44,463 bases of DNA, taken from an uncultured Lachnospiraceae bacterium. GTDB lineage: Bacteria > Bacillota > Clostridia > Lachnospirales > Lachnospiraceae. Below, piece by piece: positions 24,753-33,318 of the stretch. The translations under genes and the position numbers were made by a program. The notes under the pieces were generated by a model that was not told the DNA's origin, made no database searches, and saw only the letters and a list, made by a program, of their open reading frames with translations. The DNA lies in contig CAJULP010000004.1 of NCBI GenBank assembly GCA_910587295.1, positions 1-44,463 on the forward strand, given 5' to 3'. Position 1 is the first letter of the stretch. Each line of letters starts with the position of its first letter.

Positions 24753-24781
24753 AGTATATTAACAAAGTTCTCCTCTGTCAA
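24753..24781 (-). promoter_or_regulatory. promoter of the RND-tetR operon
   Basis: Minus strand TTGACA (24776-24781), 17-base spacer, TATACT (24753-24758). The predicted start lies about eight bases before the dyad operator. Confidence 0.8.
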
Positions 24782-24823
24782 TATACCTAAAAAAGATTTT
24801 ATTCATTTTTTAGAATTGCCAAA

Positions 24824-25597
24824 TTACATCATCCGCTCAAACTCTTCTATGGAGTTTCCCTTAGCTGCCAGCTTAATCCAGCGTTTTAAAGTCTCCACAT
24901 CCTTCTCAGACCTGATCCTTTTTACTATCTTCTCCGGAATTTCTCCAAAATCTCCTAACAGTTCCAAAATAGTTTCTGCTTTTTCTTCCTCCTCTACCTC
25001 CAGCCTTAATTCTTTCTTTAGCAAGTACACATATTCTTCCCACAGCATATAACTCTTCCTCACTTCCGGGTGAACCTTCACCTTCTCCGTAAACCTGTGG
25101 ACTATCTTCGTTGCCGCATCCGTTGCATTCTCCTTACGGCTATCCCTGATATAACGGAGCATTGTTTTAATCTCATCGCTTCCGCCTTTACTACCGCCAG
25201 TATAAAAATAGTAAAACCGGAGTCCATCCTCATATTCCATTTCTTTTACTTCTTCACATTTATTCCGGATGCTGTACATCATGTAATCATAGCCAAATGG
25301 ATCCTTATTTAAAATCATCAGGATATACAGATTCGGCAAGTTCTTGTAATCCGTCTCTCCGCTTTTTAGATTGCTGCTGTCTGACAGCGCCTGATAAAAA
25401 CGGTTATGCCTGGGCAGGTCTGTTCCTTCCACAAGGTGAGGCTCAATGTCATAAATTTTCATAGCCGTTCCTTCCCCTGCGTCATCAGCCGGAACCCGTT
25501 CCAAAAATTCTTCCCCCACCTCTTGATCCGAGGCAAGCCTGTTCATCAAAAAATCATCAATGACATTCAGATCTTCCAATGGTTTTTTCGTATAAGC
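24824..25597 (-). pseudogene. Rpn-type PD-(D/E)XK nuclease (transposase_31-like), internally deleted
   Basis: 257 residues from the ATG at 25597 (GAAAGGAG ahead). The start MAYTKKPLEDLNVIDDFLMN and the middle KIYDIEPHL...DLPRHNRFYQA match a family of recombination-promoting nucleases abundant in Lachnospiraceae. Between GEEFLERV and EGTAMKIYDIEPH the family normally has about 40-50 more residues, including the strand with the catalytic Asp (G-I-R-x-D-V-E type); here only PADDAG remains. The lysine of the YQAK motif is also changed (YQALSD). The frame is open to the normal C-terminus, so a protein may be made, but it should be catalytically dead. The family comparison is from memory and should be aligned. 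Confidence 0.7.
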
Positions 25598-25816
25598 CAT
25601 TCGTTCTCCTTTCGTAAACCGGCAGGACAGCCATGGCATTACGAAAAGATGCCCTTAGAGCGCTTCTATCATCCTGTCTGTTCCCTGCCTTATTCAATTG
25701 TTATCAGGTAATAAAGCAAGGATTTCTAAAACAGATATTTACACCCCTTGTAAAGGTGCCTATTAGAAAAATAGATAATAGAACGAATTTCCGTTAGAAT
25801 TTCTATGCTTTGATTT

Positions 25817-25846
25817 ATTGTACCAAAAGGATATTTATTCTGTCAA
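25817..25846 (-). promoter_or_regulatory. promoter in the 25598-26034 intergenic region
   Basis: Minus strand TTGACA (25841-25846), 18-base spacer, TACAAT (25817-25822), about 220 bases before the nuclease relic. The 437-bp intergenic stretch otherwise holds AT-rich sequence with no ORF I trust. On the + strand no strong promoter for the following gene was identified. Confidence 0.6.
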
Positions 25847-26034
25847 TATTTTTTTTGTTGAAAAGTGATAAAAGAGTGACTATTCAGCCCTGCCCTTTCC
25901 GATGCCGCAAAGCTTTACTTGTGTCATTTAAACTTCTTAAATGTATATTTTGCAAAAAACCTCTTCCCCTCTTTGTAAATCTGTTTTATTATTTATTAGA
26001 AGCAGCACAAAAGTAACACCAAAAAGGAGCCGAC

Positions 26035-26556
26035 ATGAACGATTTATATGCAAATATAAAAAGAAAGGAACCAAAGCACAAAGACAAGCTGTTCTTGGGC
26101 GCAACCGCCCTGGCCTTATGCCTGATGGCCGCTGCGATCATATCCGTAATCTGGTTTCTTGGCTACCACGGGCGTTTTACGGATTTCGTGGGAAATCTAT
26201 CTGCCAGCACCACTTACGCCTTTAAAAATGACTGCCTGACCGCAAAGGTAAAAGGCAGAACATTCAAATTGTCAGAAGAAAATATGTACGGTATCTTTAC
26301 CTATCTTTCTCTAAATAAATCCGGACGTGAAAGCAAAAAGATACCGGAAGGAGATCCCGTGGAACTTGATTACGGCAACGGCACCATGCTAAGGCTCTGG
26401 GATATCCCCGTAGAAGATGGACGACATTACCTGTATATCCAATACACGGATATCAAAGGGAAGATTTATGCCTACATCAGCTTTAAGACTACTCTGGATA
26501 CTGTAGTATCCCGGTATCTGACCTATGGGAATGAGGAGATCACGGCAGGTTCGTGA
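26035..26556 (+). CDS. single-pass membrane protein of unknown function
   Basis: 173 residues. A short basic cytoplasmic start (NIKRKEPKHKDK) precedes one membrane helix (~20-43, ATALALCLMAAAIISVIWFL), and the remaining ~130 residues are external with beta-rich character (LRLWDIPVEDGRHYLYIQY). I recognise no family. AAAAAGGAG precedes the ATG. Its 3' end overlaps the convergent sigH by 17 bp. Confidence 0.75.
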   Translation: MNDLYANIKRKEPKHKDKLFLGATALALCLMAAAIISVIWFLGYHGRFTDFVGNLSASTTYAFKNDCLTAKVKGRTFKLSEENMYGIFTYLSLNKSGRESKKIPEGDPVELDYGNGTMLRLWDIPVEDGRHYLYIQYTDIKGKIYAYISFKTTLDTVVSRYLTYGNEEITAGS

Positions 26557-27175
26557 TCGCCTTTTTCAGCTTACTCTTAATCCGCTGCAGGGCATTATCC
26601 GTAGACTTTCCATCCCTCCCAAGGACACGCGCGATCTCGCTGTATTTCATACCGGTCAGGTACAGATCCAACACCTGTTTTTCAAAACCGCTTAATTCCT
26701 TCTCAATGGTCTTTTCCAGCCGCTCCACATTCTCTTTATCGATCAATAATTCTTCCGGATTTTTTTCTGACGGCATTCTTACGCTTCCTGTCAGCTCCCA
26801 TTCTCCATCCCGGCCATCCCCGTCCTGCTCGGTGGAACCTGCATACAACGATATATAGGTATTTAACGGCGTATGTTTCTGCCGCCCCGCCGCCTGGATC
26901 GCCGTATACATCTGCCGGGAAACACACAGATCCGCAAAAGTGAAAAAACTGGCATCCCGGCCCGCATCATAATCCCGGACCGCTTTAAAAAGCCCGATCA
27001 TCCCTTCCTGAATCAAGTCATCCCGGTCCGCACCAAGGATGTACATGGATTTCGCCTTGCTTCGCACCAAGTTCTTGTACTTATCCATAATATAATCGGT
27101 GATGGACTCTTCCCCATCCCTGAGACGTAAGATCAGTTCTTCATCACCACAGTCTTCATAATTCTTCTTCAACAT
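26540..27175 (-). CDS. sigH: RNA polymerase sporulation sigma factor SigH
   Basis: 211 residues from the ATG at 27175; ATGs at 27193 and 27205 are in frame but lack sites, and the frame overlaps the SGNH gene by 20 bp. Region 2 has DEELILRLRDG, DRDDLIQEGMIGLFKAVRDYD and FFTFADLCVSRQM. Region 4 has YLTGMKYSEIARVLGRDGKSTDNALQRIKSKLKK. These match SigH (Spo0H), which directs early sporulation and stationary-phase genes. The cluster cysE-cysS-mrnC-rlmB-sigH is the Firmicutes order and confirms the identity. Confidence 0.93.
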   Translation of the reverse strand: MLKKNYEDCGDEELILRLRDGEESITDYIMDKYKNLVRSKAKSMYILGADRDDLIQEGMIGLFKAVRDYDAGRDASFFTFADLCVSRQMYTAIQAAGRQKHTPLNTYISLYAGSTEQDGDGRDGEWELTGSVRMPSEKNPEELLIDKENVERLEKTIEKELSGFEKQVLDLYLTGMKYSEIARVLGRDGKSTDNALQRIKSKLKKAITNLP

Positions 27176-28535
27176 CTTCTTTTTGTTCCTCATACAGACT
27201 GACAAGCTGGGCCGCTATGTGCCGAGCCAATATCTGATAACCTTCTGCATTGCAATGAACACCGTCGGGCATATAATTATAAATGACCGCCGCATCGTGG
27301 GAATCCAGTATATTGGAGTTGTAAAGGTCAATCACTGGTATCTTGTATTCACCGCCTACCTGCTTCATGGCATTTGCAATCATGGACTGGGGCAGCAGAT
27401 AGTCACGCTCTTTGCGCAGCATATCATGGAGCACATTGGGCAGGGGCGTCACCAGCACCACCTGGGCATCCGGGTAATGATCCCTAAGTCCCCGTATCAG
27501 CTCATCCAGATCCCCGATAAACGTTCCTTCTTTCCGGTCCTCCATCACGCCAAAATCTTCTCCTGTAACACAAAATCCGTCATTGGTTCCGCCCATGACA
27601 AGAATCAGATCCGTATCCTCCGGAATATCACGATACCGGTCCACAAATGCATTTTCCCAGTATCTTCCGATGGATGACCCGCCAATCCCAAGGTTTTCCA
27701 CCTGTTTTGCGCCTAAGATTTCTTTCAGATAAGCAGGATATGAGTACTGCTGGTAATTTTCCAGGTTATCCAAGTTCGTTGCCGCTGTAATGCTATCCCC
27801 CAGACAGGCAATTTTTGTACCGGAAAAATCCACCTGGCTGTTTTGTAAAATCTCCTGGTCCAGCCTGCTGTGCAAAACCGTCTCCGCATAGGAACCGCGG
27901 ATCTTCCTTTTCTCCAAAAGAGTGCTCCCAGGTGCCACACTGTCCTTCCCTTCGTCTTCCCATCCAACATTTCCCGGAATACCATTTCCGGAGATACTAT
28001 TGTCAGAGACACCATTACCGGATATGTCATTTCCAGGTATGTCATTTCCAGACACACTGTTCCCTGATACAGAATTGCCGGATATATCATTCCCGGACAC
28101 TGCATTTCCAGGTACGTCGTTCCCTGATATATCATTACCTGAAATCTGATTTCCTGATATGTCTTCCCACAAAATATCATTTCCTGATACCTCGTTCCCT
28201 GACACATCGTCTTTTAGCACATCTCCCGGCTCATTGCTTTCCGCTAAGGAATCCGGCTCCGGAAAGTCCTCCGTTTGTGCTTGCTCAGCCATATCCTCAA
28301 AATACTGCTGGTTTTCCTCTATAAACTGCTCAATTGCCTGCTGATCTTTTGATAATTCACTGATCGTCATCTGAATCTGCGCAGCATCCGCCCGGGCCTG
28401 CTCATAGCGTTCCCGCCGTTCTTTCGCCCATCTTTTCGTGCCTGAATATTCCACAGCCCGGTCTATTCCTACCGCTGTGATCATGATCGCCAGCATTGCG
28501 ATCAGCATCAGCATTGCCTTGTTAATCTTACCCAT
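27156..28535 (-). CDS. membrane-anchored SGNH/GDSL hydrolase with pentapeptide-repeat linker
   Basis: 459 residues from the ATG at 28535 (AGGGG ahead). One N-terminal membrane helix (~7-24) is followed by a coiled-coil stretch (35-85), an acidic region, and 16 five-residue units of the form (V/I)(S/P)GN(D/S/G) at residues 111-189. The catalytic domain (~230-459) has GDSIT at 246-250 (Ser248), the block-III motif MGGTND, and MPDGVHCN carrying the Asp/His pair. It would act outside the membrane as an esterase or acetyl-hydrolase, perhaps on wall glycans or lipids. It occupies the place between rlmB and sigH where many Firmicutes carry yacP (rae1). Substrate unknown. Confidence 0.88.
   Translation of the reverse strand: MGKINKAMLMLIAMLAIMITAVGIDRAVEYSGTKRWAKERRERYEQARADAAQIQMTISELSKDQQAIEQFIEENQQYFEDMAEQAQTEDFPEPDSLAESNEPGDVLKDDVSGNEVSGNDILWEDISGNQISGNDISGNDVPGNAVSGNDISGNSVSGNSVSGNDIPGNDISGNGVSDNSISGNGIPGNVGWEDEGKDSVAPGSTLLEKRKIRGSYAETVLHSRLDQEILQNSQVDFSGTKIACLGDSITAATNLDNLENYQQYSYPAYLKEILGAKQVENLGIGGSSIGRYWENAFVDRYRDIPEDTDLILVMGGTNDGFCVTGEDFGVMEDRKEGTFIGDLDELIRGLRDHYPDAQVVLVTPLPNVLHDMLRKERDYLLPQSMIANAMKQVGGEYKIPVIDLYNSNILDSHDAAVIYNYMPDGVHCNAEGYQILARHIAAQLVSLYEEQKEDVEEEL
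27969..28205 (-). repeat. in-frame 15-bp repeats encoding (V/I)SGN(D/S) pentads
   Basis: Sixteen units of 15 bp, diverged at third positions and with one outlier unit (ILWED). They form the flexible spacer of the SGNH hydrolase. Because the period is exactly 15 bp and the frame is kept, this is protein repeat, not a CRISPR or intergenic repeat. Confidence 0.9.
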
Positions 28536-28595
28536 TTCATTACCCCTGCATACCGCAAGCCATGCCTGCGATACCACACCACTCTATCCGGATCC

Positions 28596-29360
28596 CTACT
28601 TTCCAAGACGTTGACGCACGATCTCATAAGACAGCACACCTGCTGCCACGGAAGCATTTAAGGAATCAATGTCGCCTTTCATGGGGATTGAGGCCGCCAG
28701 GTCGCAGTTTTCCTTTACCAGCCTGCCCACGCCTTCCCCTTCGCTTCCAATCACAAGACCGATAGGTCCTTTCAGATCCAGGTCGTACATCGGGGTTCCG
28801 TCCATGTCCGCACACACGAACCACAATCCCTTTTCTTTCAGCTCCCCGATGGTCCTTACCAGATTGGTCACCTTTGCCACCGGCGTATAATTCAAAGCCC
28901 CGGCGGAAGTCCTCGCCACCGTTGCAGTAAGCCCCACCGCACGGTTTTTGGGAATGATCACCCCATGCGCACCGGCAAGGTTGGCGGTTCTTATCACCGC
29001 ACCAAGGTTATGAGGATCTTCGATATTATCCAAAAGGATCAAAAAAGGCGGCTCCCCCTTTTGCTTTGCCAGGGCAAGCATGTCCTCTACCTGTGCATAG
29101 GAGTAAGCTGCCGCCACTGCCATAACCCCCTGATGTTTTCCCGTCTCCGACATCTGATCCAGCCTCTGTCTGGTCACGTACTTGACCATAGCGTTCCTTT
29201 TTTTTGCCTCCCTCTTGATCGTGTTAATGGCCCCATCCTGACAGCCGTCAAGGATATATACCTTATCAATTACTTTCCCGGAACGAAAGGCTTCCGTCAC
29301 CGCATTCCTGCCCTCTATCATAAATTCATTGATTTCAATATCCTGATTTTTATCTTCCAC
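28596..29360 (-). CDS. rlmB: 23S rRNA 2'-O-methyltransferase RlmB (TrmH/SpoU family)
   Basis: 254 residues from a GTG at 29360, which has AGGAAGG eight bases ahead and overlaps mrnC by 11 bp. The N-terminal substrate domain (EGRNAVTEAF) is followed by the SPOUT knot with motifs LDNIEDPHNLGAVIRTA, LVIGSEGEGVGRLV and IPMKGDIDSLNASVAAGVL. It methylates the ribose of G2251 in 23S rRNA. Part of the cysE-cysS-mrnC-rlmB cluster. Confidence 0.95.
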   Translation of the reverse strand: MEDKNQDIEINEFMIEGRNAVTEAFRSGKVIDKVYILDGCQDGAINTIKREAKKRNAMVKYVTRQRLDQMSETGKHQGVMAVAAAYSYAQVEDMLALAKQKGEPPFLILLDNIEDPHNLGAVIRTANLAGAHGVIIPKNRAVGLTATVARTSAGALNYTPVAKVTNLVRTIGELKEKGLWFVCADMDGTPMYDLDLKGPIGLVIGSEGEGVGRLVKENCDLAASIPMKGDIDSLNASVAAGVLSYEIVRQRLGK

Positions 29361-29808
29361 TTGCGTTCCCTTCCTGATTTTCCAACTTATGTAAACCAAT
29401 CTGTATCAATTCCAGTATCCGCGCGGTGCGATCCTTTAAATAAAGGAAGCCTACCAGCGCTTCCAGGCCGGTGGCCTTTTTGTACTCCTCCACGGTGGCA
29501 TGTTTTGCCATCGAATAGGGTTTGGAGTTCCTGCCCCTTTTATACACCGTAAGCTCCTCTTCCGTCAGCTCGCCTAAAATACTTTCGACAAGCAGGGCCT
29601 GCGCCGGTGCTTTTACATACCTTACCGTCAGTCCGTTAAGCTTATTGACAGGCATGTTCCCTTTTCCCACCATCATTGTCCTGAAGATCAGTTCGTAAAC
29701 CGCATCTCCGATATAGGCAAGGGGAAGAGGTGAATATGTTCTGATATCCACCTCTTTTAAACCAAAACTTTCACTGATCATTTCCCGTAAACTTATGCTC
29801 TCTTCCAT
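29350..29808 (-). CDS. mrnC: Mini-ribonuclease III
   Basis: 152 residues: a RNase III catalytic domain without the dsRNA-binding domain, the size of MrnC. LAYIGDAVYELIFR carries the signature acidic residues; AKHATVEEYKKATGLEALVGFLYL forms the second half of the active site. It matures 23S rRNA ends. It overlaps the cysS end by 16 bp and the rlmB start by 11 bp, so the three are translationally linked. Confidence 0.95.
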   Translation of the reverse strand: MEESISLREMISESFGLKEVDIRTYSPLPLAYIGDAVYELIFRTMMVGKGNMPVNKLNGLTVRYVKAPAQALLVESILGELTEEELTVYKRGRNSKPYSMAKHATVEEYKKATGLEALVGFLYLKDRTARILELIQIGLHKLENQEGNASGR

Positions 29809-31202
29809 TTAACTCCCTCGCGGGTATCTTCCAAAATAATTCCCTTAGCAAGCAGGGTATTCCGGATCTCGTCCGCCCTCTTAAAATCCTTTGCTTTTCT
29901 CGCCGCCTGACGTTCCCCGATCAGGGCTTCAATATCAGCATCCAGCATTTCCTGCTTCCTTTCCACCATAAGCCCGCAAATATCCGATAATAATATAATT
30001 TCTTCTTTCAGCGCATTCAAAAACTCCCGGCTGCATCCTTCCTTTGCATTTACATTCACGAACTTGACCAGTTCGAAAATGGCCGCAATGGCATCCGCCG
30101 TATTAAAGTCATCGTCCATAGCCTCGTCAAAACTTGCCACAAACCCTTTTGCTCCGTTAAGAAGCTCCTGTTCTTCGCCGCTCATTTTATCCGAAGAAGC
30201 ATTTTCAATAAGATAGTTTAAGTTGCTCACGCTGGTCACGATCCGGTCGTATCCGTTTTGAGCCGCTTCCATCAGCTCCCCGCTGAAATTTAAGGGGCTT
30301 CGGTAGTGAGCGGAAAGCATGAAAAACCGAAGCACCTGAAGATCATATTTTTCACTGATATCCCGTACCGTAAAAAAGTTCCCTGCCGACTTGGACATTT
30401 TCCTGTTATCTATATTTAAAAAGGCATTATGCATCCAATATTTGGCAAACGGTTTCCCGTTAGCCGCTTCCGACTGTGCAATCTCGTTTTCATGGTGGGG
30501 GAAAATCAAATCCTCCCCCCCTGCATGAATATCGATCTCCTCGCCCAGATATTTCTTGCTCATCACGGAACACTCAATATGCCATCCCGGCCGGCCGTTG
30601 CACCAGGGTGACTCCCAATATGGCTCACCGTCCTTTTTCGGCTTCCAAAGCACGAAATCAAGAGGGTCTTCCTTCTGATCTTCCCCGGTCACAAGCAAAG
30701 AACGGTTCCCCCCCTGAAGATCATCCAGGTTTTTATGGGAAAGCTTTCCGTAGCCCTTAAAGCTCCTGGTCCTGAAATATACCGTACCGTCAGCCGCCAT
30801 ATAAGCATGCCCCTTTTCTATCAGCGTTCCTATCATATCCAGCATACCGCAGATTTCTTCTGTCGCCTTGGGATGGGTTGTGGCAGGCTTTACATTCATC
30901 GCTCCCATGTCCTTTTTGCACTCGGCAATATAGCGTTCAGAAATAACCGATGCATCCACACCCTCCTCAATGGCTTTTTTGATGATCTTATCATCCACAT
31001 CGGTAAAATTGGACACATAATTTACTTCATACCCTTTATGTTCCATATATCTCCTGACCGTGTCAAACACGATCATCGGGCGGGCATTCCCGATATGGAT
31101 CAAATTATATACCGTAGGCCCGCACACATACATTTTCACTTTCCCCTCCTCTAAGGGGATAAATTCTTCTTTTTTCTTTGACAGTGTATTATAAATTTTC
31201 AT
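29793..31202 (-). CDS. cysS: cysteinyl-tRNA synthetase
   Basis: 469 residues, normal length. Class I motifs: CGPTVYNLIHIGNARP (HIGH-type, HIGN) near residues 28-43 and KMSKSAGNF near 267-275. Zinc ligands are Cys28 and the WHIECS / GGEDLIFPHHENE segment. It charges tRNA-Cys. Six bases separate it from cysE upstream, as in the cysE-cysS operon of Bacillus. Confidence 0.97.
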   Translation of the reverse strand: MKIYNTLSKKKEEFIPLEEGKVKMYVCGPTVYNLIHIGNARPMIVFDTVRRYMEHKGYEVNYVSNFTDVDDKIIKKAIEEGVDASVISERYIAECKKDMGAMNVKPATTHPKATEEICGMLDMIGTLIEKGHAYMAADGTVYFRTRSFKGYGKLSHKNLDDLQGGNRSLLVTGEDQKEDPLDFVLWKPKKDGEPYWESPWCNGRPGWHIECSVMSKKYLGEEIDIHAGGEDLIFPHHENEIAQSEAANGKPFAKYWMHNAFLNIDNRKMSKSAGNFFTVRDISEKYDLQVLRFFMLSAHYRSPLNFSGELMEAAQNGYDRIVTSVSNLNYLIENASSDKMSGEEQELLNGAKGFVASFDEAMDDDFNTADAIAAIFELVKFVNVNAKEGCSREFLNALKEEIILLSDICGLMVERKQEMLDADIEALIGERQAARKAKDFKRADEIRNTLLAKGIILEDTREGVKWKRA

Positions 31203-31208
31203 TCTGCG

Positions 31209-31880
31209 TTAATCCGCTCCTTTCTTTAGCATCCGAAGATCTCTTTCTAAGTCCAAAACTCTGTTGGTAAGTTCCGCATTGGCATGGTGCAGTGCATTTA
31301 AGTCTTCCTGCACCGGATCAGGCAAATCTACCTGATCCAGTTCATCCTGCGGCAGGCATTGCTTCAGCCGCTTCACCACACGCCCCGGCACACCTACCAC
31401 CGTAGAACCGGGCGGCACATCCTCAAGCACCACGCTCCCAGCCCCAATCTTGGAGTTATCCCCGATGGTACAGGAACCCAGCACCTTCGCACCGGCCCCA
31501 ATCATAATGTTATTTCCCAAAGTGGGATGACGCTTTCCCTGTTCTTTTCCGGTTCCGCCAAGGGTAACCCCCTGATAAAGCGTCACGTTATCTCCGATAA
31601 TGGTAGTCTCGCCAATGATCACCCCGTTGCCATGATCAATAAAAAATCCGCTGCCAATCCGGGCGCCGGGATGGATCTCAATCCCGGTCTTCCTAACCCC
31701 CCTCTGCGATACCCATCGTGCCAGAAAATAGTGCTTCTTTACATATAACTTATGGGCGATCCGGTAATGGATCATCACTTTAAAGCTGGGGTAAAGGAAT
31801 ACCTCCATGGAAGAATGAATCGCCGCATCCCTTTCCCGGATGATCGCAATCTCTTCCTTAATATTTTTAATAAAACCCAC
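31209..31880 (-). CDS. cysE: serine O-acetyltransferase
   Basis: 223 residues. The N-terminal helical part is short, as in the epsC/cysE type of Firmicutes, followed by the left-handed beta-helix with hexapeptide repeats (IGSGFFIDHGNGVIIGETTIIGDNVTLYQGVTLGG). The DHGNG His is catalytic. A C-terminal coiled coil follows. It acetylates serine in the first step of cysteine synthesis. First gene of the cysE-cysS-mrnC-rlmB unit, preceded by a decayed T-box leader. Confidence 0.95.
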   Translation of the reverse strand: MGFIKNIKEEIAIIRERDAAIHSSMEVFLYPSFKVMIHYRIAHKLYVKKHYFLARWVSQRGVRKTGIEIHPGARIGSGFFIDHGNGVIIGETTIIGDNVTLYQGVTLGGTGKEQGKRHPTLGNNIMIGAGAKVLGSCTIGDNSKIGAGSVVLEDVPPGSTVVGVPGRVVKRLKQCLPQDELDQVDLPDPVQEDLNALHHANAELTNRVLDLERDLRMLKKGAD

Positions 31881-31934
31881 TGTTTCAACCCCTTAATCTG
31901 ATCGTTACAAGGAAAACCCGGCTTCCTGATATAC

Positions 31935-32010
31935 CAAAAACGGATAACATCCTCCCTAGAGACGAAGTTATCCGTGGTTTCACTCTATTTCAGAAGCAAA
32001 TTCTGTTGCA
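31935..32010 (-). promoter_or_regulatory. truncated T-box leader (antiterminator plus terminator) of cysE
   Basis: On the minus strand, TAGAG (31987-31983), a seven-base bulge TGAAACC, ACG (31975-31973), a loop, then CGT and CTCTA (31964-31957) rebuild the T-box antiterminator exactly. The competing terminator is ACGGATAAC/GTTATCCGT (31967-31975 with 31940-31948) followed by five T. A small Stem III-like hairpin lies at 31991-32005. The canonical bulge is TGGNACC; here the second G is A, which removes one of the three pairs to the tRNA CCA end. N is A, complementary to U73 of tRNA-Cys. Only ~50 bases separate the promoter from this core, too few for Stem I with its specifier loop. Confidence 0.75.
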
Positions 32011-32050
32011 GGCATTCCCTTATAAAAACCAAAAATCTTTTTACATTAAC

Positions 32051-32079
32051 AGGATATGCAAAAGTGAAGGTTTTGTCAA
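32051..32079 (-). promoter_or_regulatory. cysE promoter
   Basis: Minus strand TTGACA (32074-32079), 17-base spacer, TATCCT (32051-32056). It sits right behind the larC stop codon, so the cys cluster is transcribed separately from lar. Confidence 0.7.
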
Positions 32080-32092
32080 CTGCTATTTTCTT

Positions 32093-33280
32093 TTAATCTC
32101 CGTTTCCCTCTGCCAGTTCCCTTGCTTCCCTTAAGCTGACCCCCTTTTCCCTTGCGATCCGGGAAAGGTCGTCATATTCATATTTAGACCGTTTCACCCC
32201 GTACCCTTCGGAATCTTTCCTCCGCACCCTGCCATAAGGAGTGTCTATCGTAACCAGATCGCGTTTCAGCACATACCTTTGCATTACCGCCTCCCGAATG
32301 CCAAGCGTAGTGGTATGCTTAAATAATAGTGCTGCCATATCTTCCTTCTCTCCCTCTTTGCAGATCACCCGGATCAAAGTGCCTGGCCTTGACTTTTTCA
32401 TGCCTGCCGGAAGAGTATAAACCTCTGCCGCCCCTTTTTCAAACAATTGTTCCATGGCAAACCCGATTTCCTCCGCCGTCATGTCATCCACGTTACAGGA
32501 AAGCTCCACCACTTCCTCACGCTGATCCGCAGTCTCTCCTAACATGGCACGGACACAGTTTGCCCTGTCAAAGTCTTTTTTTCCCATACCGTAACCGATG
32601 GCGTCCACCTTCATCACAGGCATTTCCCCATACCTGGATACAAAATATTTTAGGAGCGCCGCACCGGTAGGCGTACACAGCTCTCCCCGTATGCTGCCGC
32701 CGTAAATAGGAAGTCCACGCAGCAGATACGCCGTGGCAGGCGCCGGCACCGGCAAAATCCCATGGGCGCACTTAACTTCCCCGCTTCCCACATGGATAGG
32801 GGATGCTGCCACCCGATCCGGCGAAATACGGTCCATCAAAAAACAGACAGCGGTAATGTCCGCAACCGCATCCATAGTTCCCACCTCATGGAAATGGATC
32901 TCCGTCACGGGAACGCCGTGCACATGGCTTTCCGCTTCCGCAATCAACCTATAAACAGCCATCACATCCTTCTTTATCTTTTCACTGAGCTTTAGATGGG
33001 AAATAATATGTTCGATCTCATGCATCCCGCTGTGATGGTGATGCATGTGACTATGGTCATGAGAATCTTCCCCTTCCTCCGTCTCCCCCACTTTCACGGA
33101 AAAATGAGTGCCGCAGACACCGCACTTACAAGCCCGTTCCCTTCCCAGGGTAACCTTCGGGATTCCCAGATTATTTAATTCCTCTAAAATATCATCCCCG
33201 TCCGGCACAAGCTCCAGAAGGGCTGCAGCCAGCATATCCCCTGCAGCACCCATGCCGCAGTCGAAATATAATGTTTTCAT
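32093..33280 (-). CDS. larC: nickel-pincer cofactor biosynthesis protein LarC
   Basis: 395 residues in a single frame; in Lactobacillus plantarum LarC is made from two frames by a shift. Begins LYFDCGMGAAGDMLAAALLEL. A His-rich stretch (DSHDHSHMHHHH, residues ~72-83) would bind nickel. LarC inserts nickel into the pyridinium dithiocarboxylate to finish the cofactor of lactate racemase. AGGAGGTGAAAGG precedes the ATG. Last gene of the larE-larB-larC run. Confidence 0.95.
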   Translation of the reverse strand: MKTLYFDCGMGAAGDMLAAALLELVPDGDDILEELNNLGIPKVTLGRERACKCGVCGTHFSVKVGETEEGEDSHDHSHMHHHHSGMHEIEHIISHLKLSEKIKKDVMAVYRLIAEAESHVHGVPVTEIHFHEVGTMDAVADITAVCFLMDRISPDRVAASPIHVGSGEVKCAHGILPVPAPATAYLLRGLPIYGGSIRGELCTPTGAALLKYFVSRYGEMPVMKVDAIGYGMGKKDFDRANCVRAMLGETADQREEVVELSCNVDDMTAEEIGFAMEQLFEKGAAEVYTLPAGMKKSRPGTLIRVICKEGEKEDMAALLFKHTTTLGIREAVMQRYVLKRDLVTIDTPYGRVRRKDSEGYGVKRSKYEYDDLSRIAREKGVSLREARELAEGNGD

Positions 33281-33318
33281 TTCCTTTCACCTCCTAATGA
33301 TATGTTTGTGATAACAGA

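Noticed and set aside
27969..28205. Regular ~15-bp repeats as a CRISPR-like array
   Set aside because: The repeat is in frame inside a hydrolase gene, has no spacers and encodes a pentapeptide pattern.
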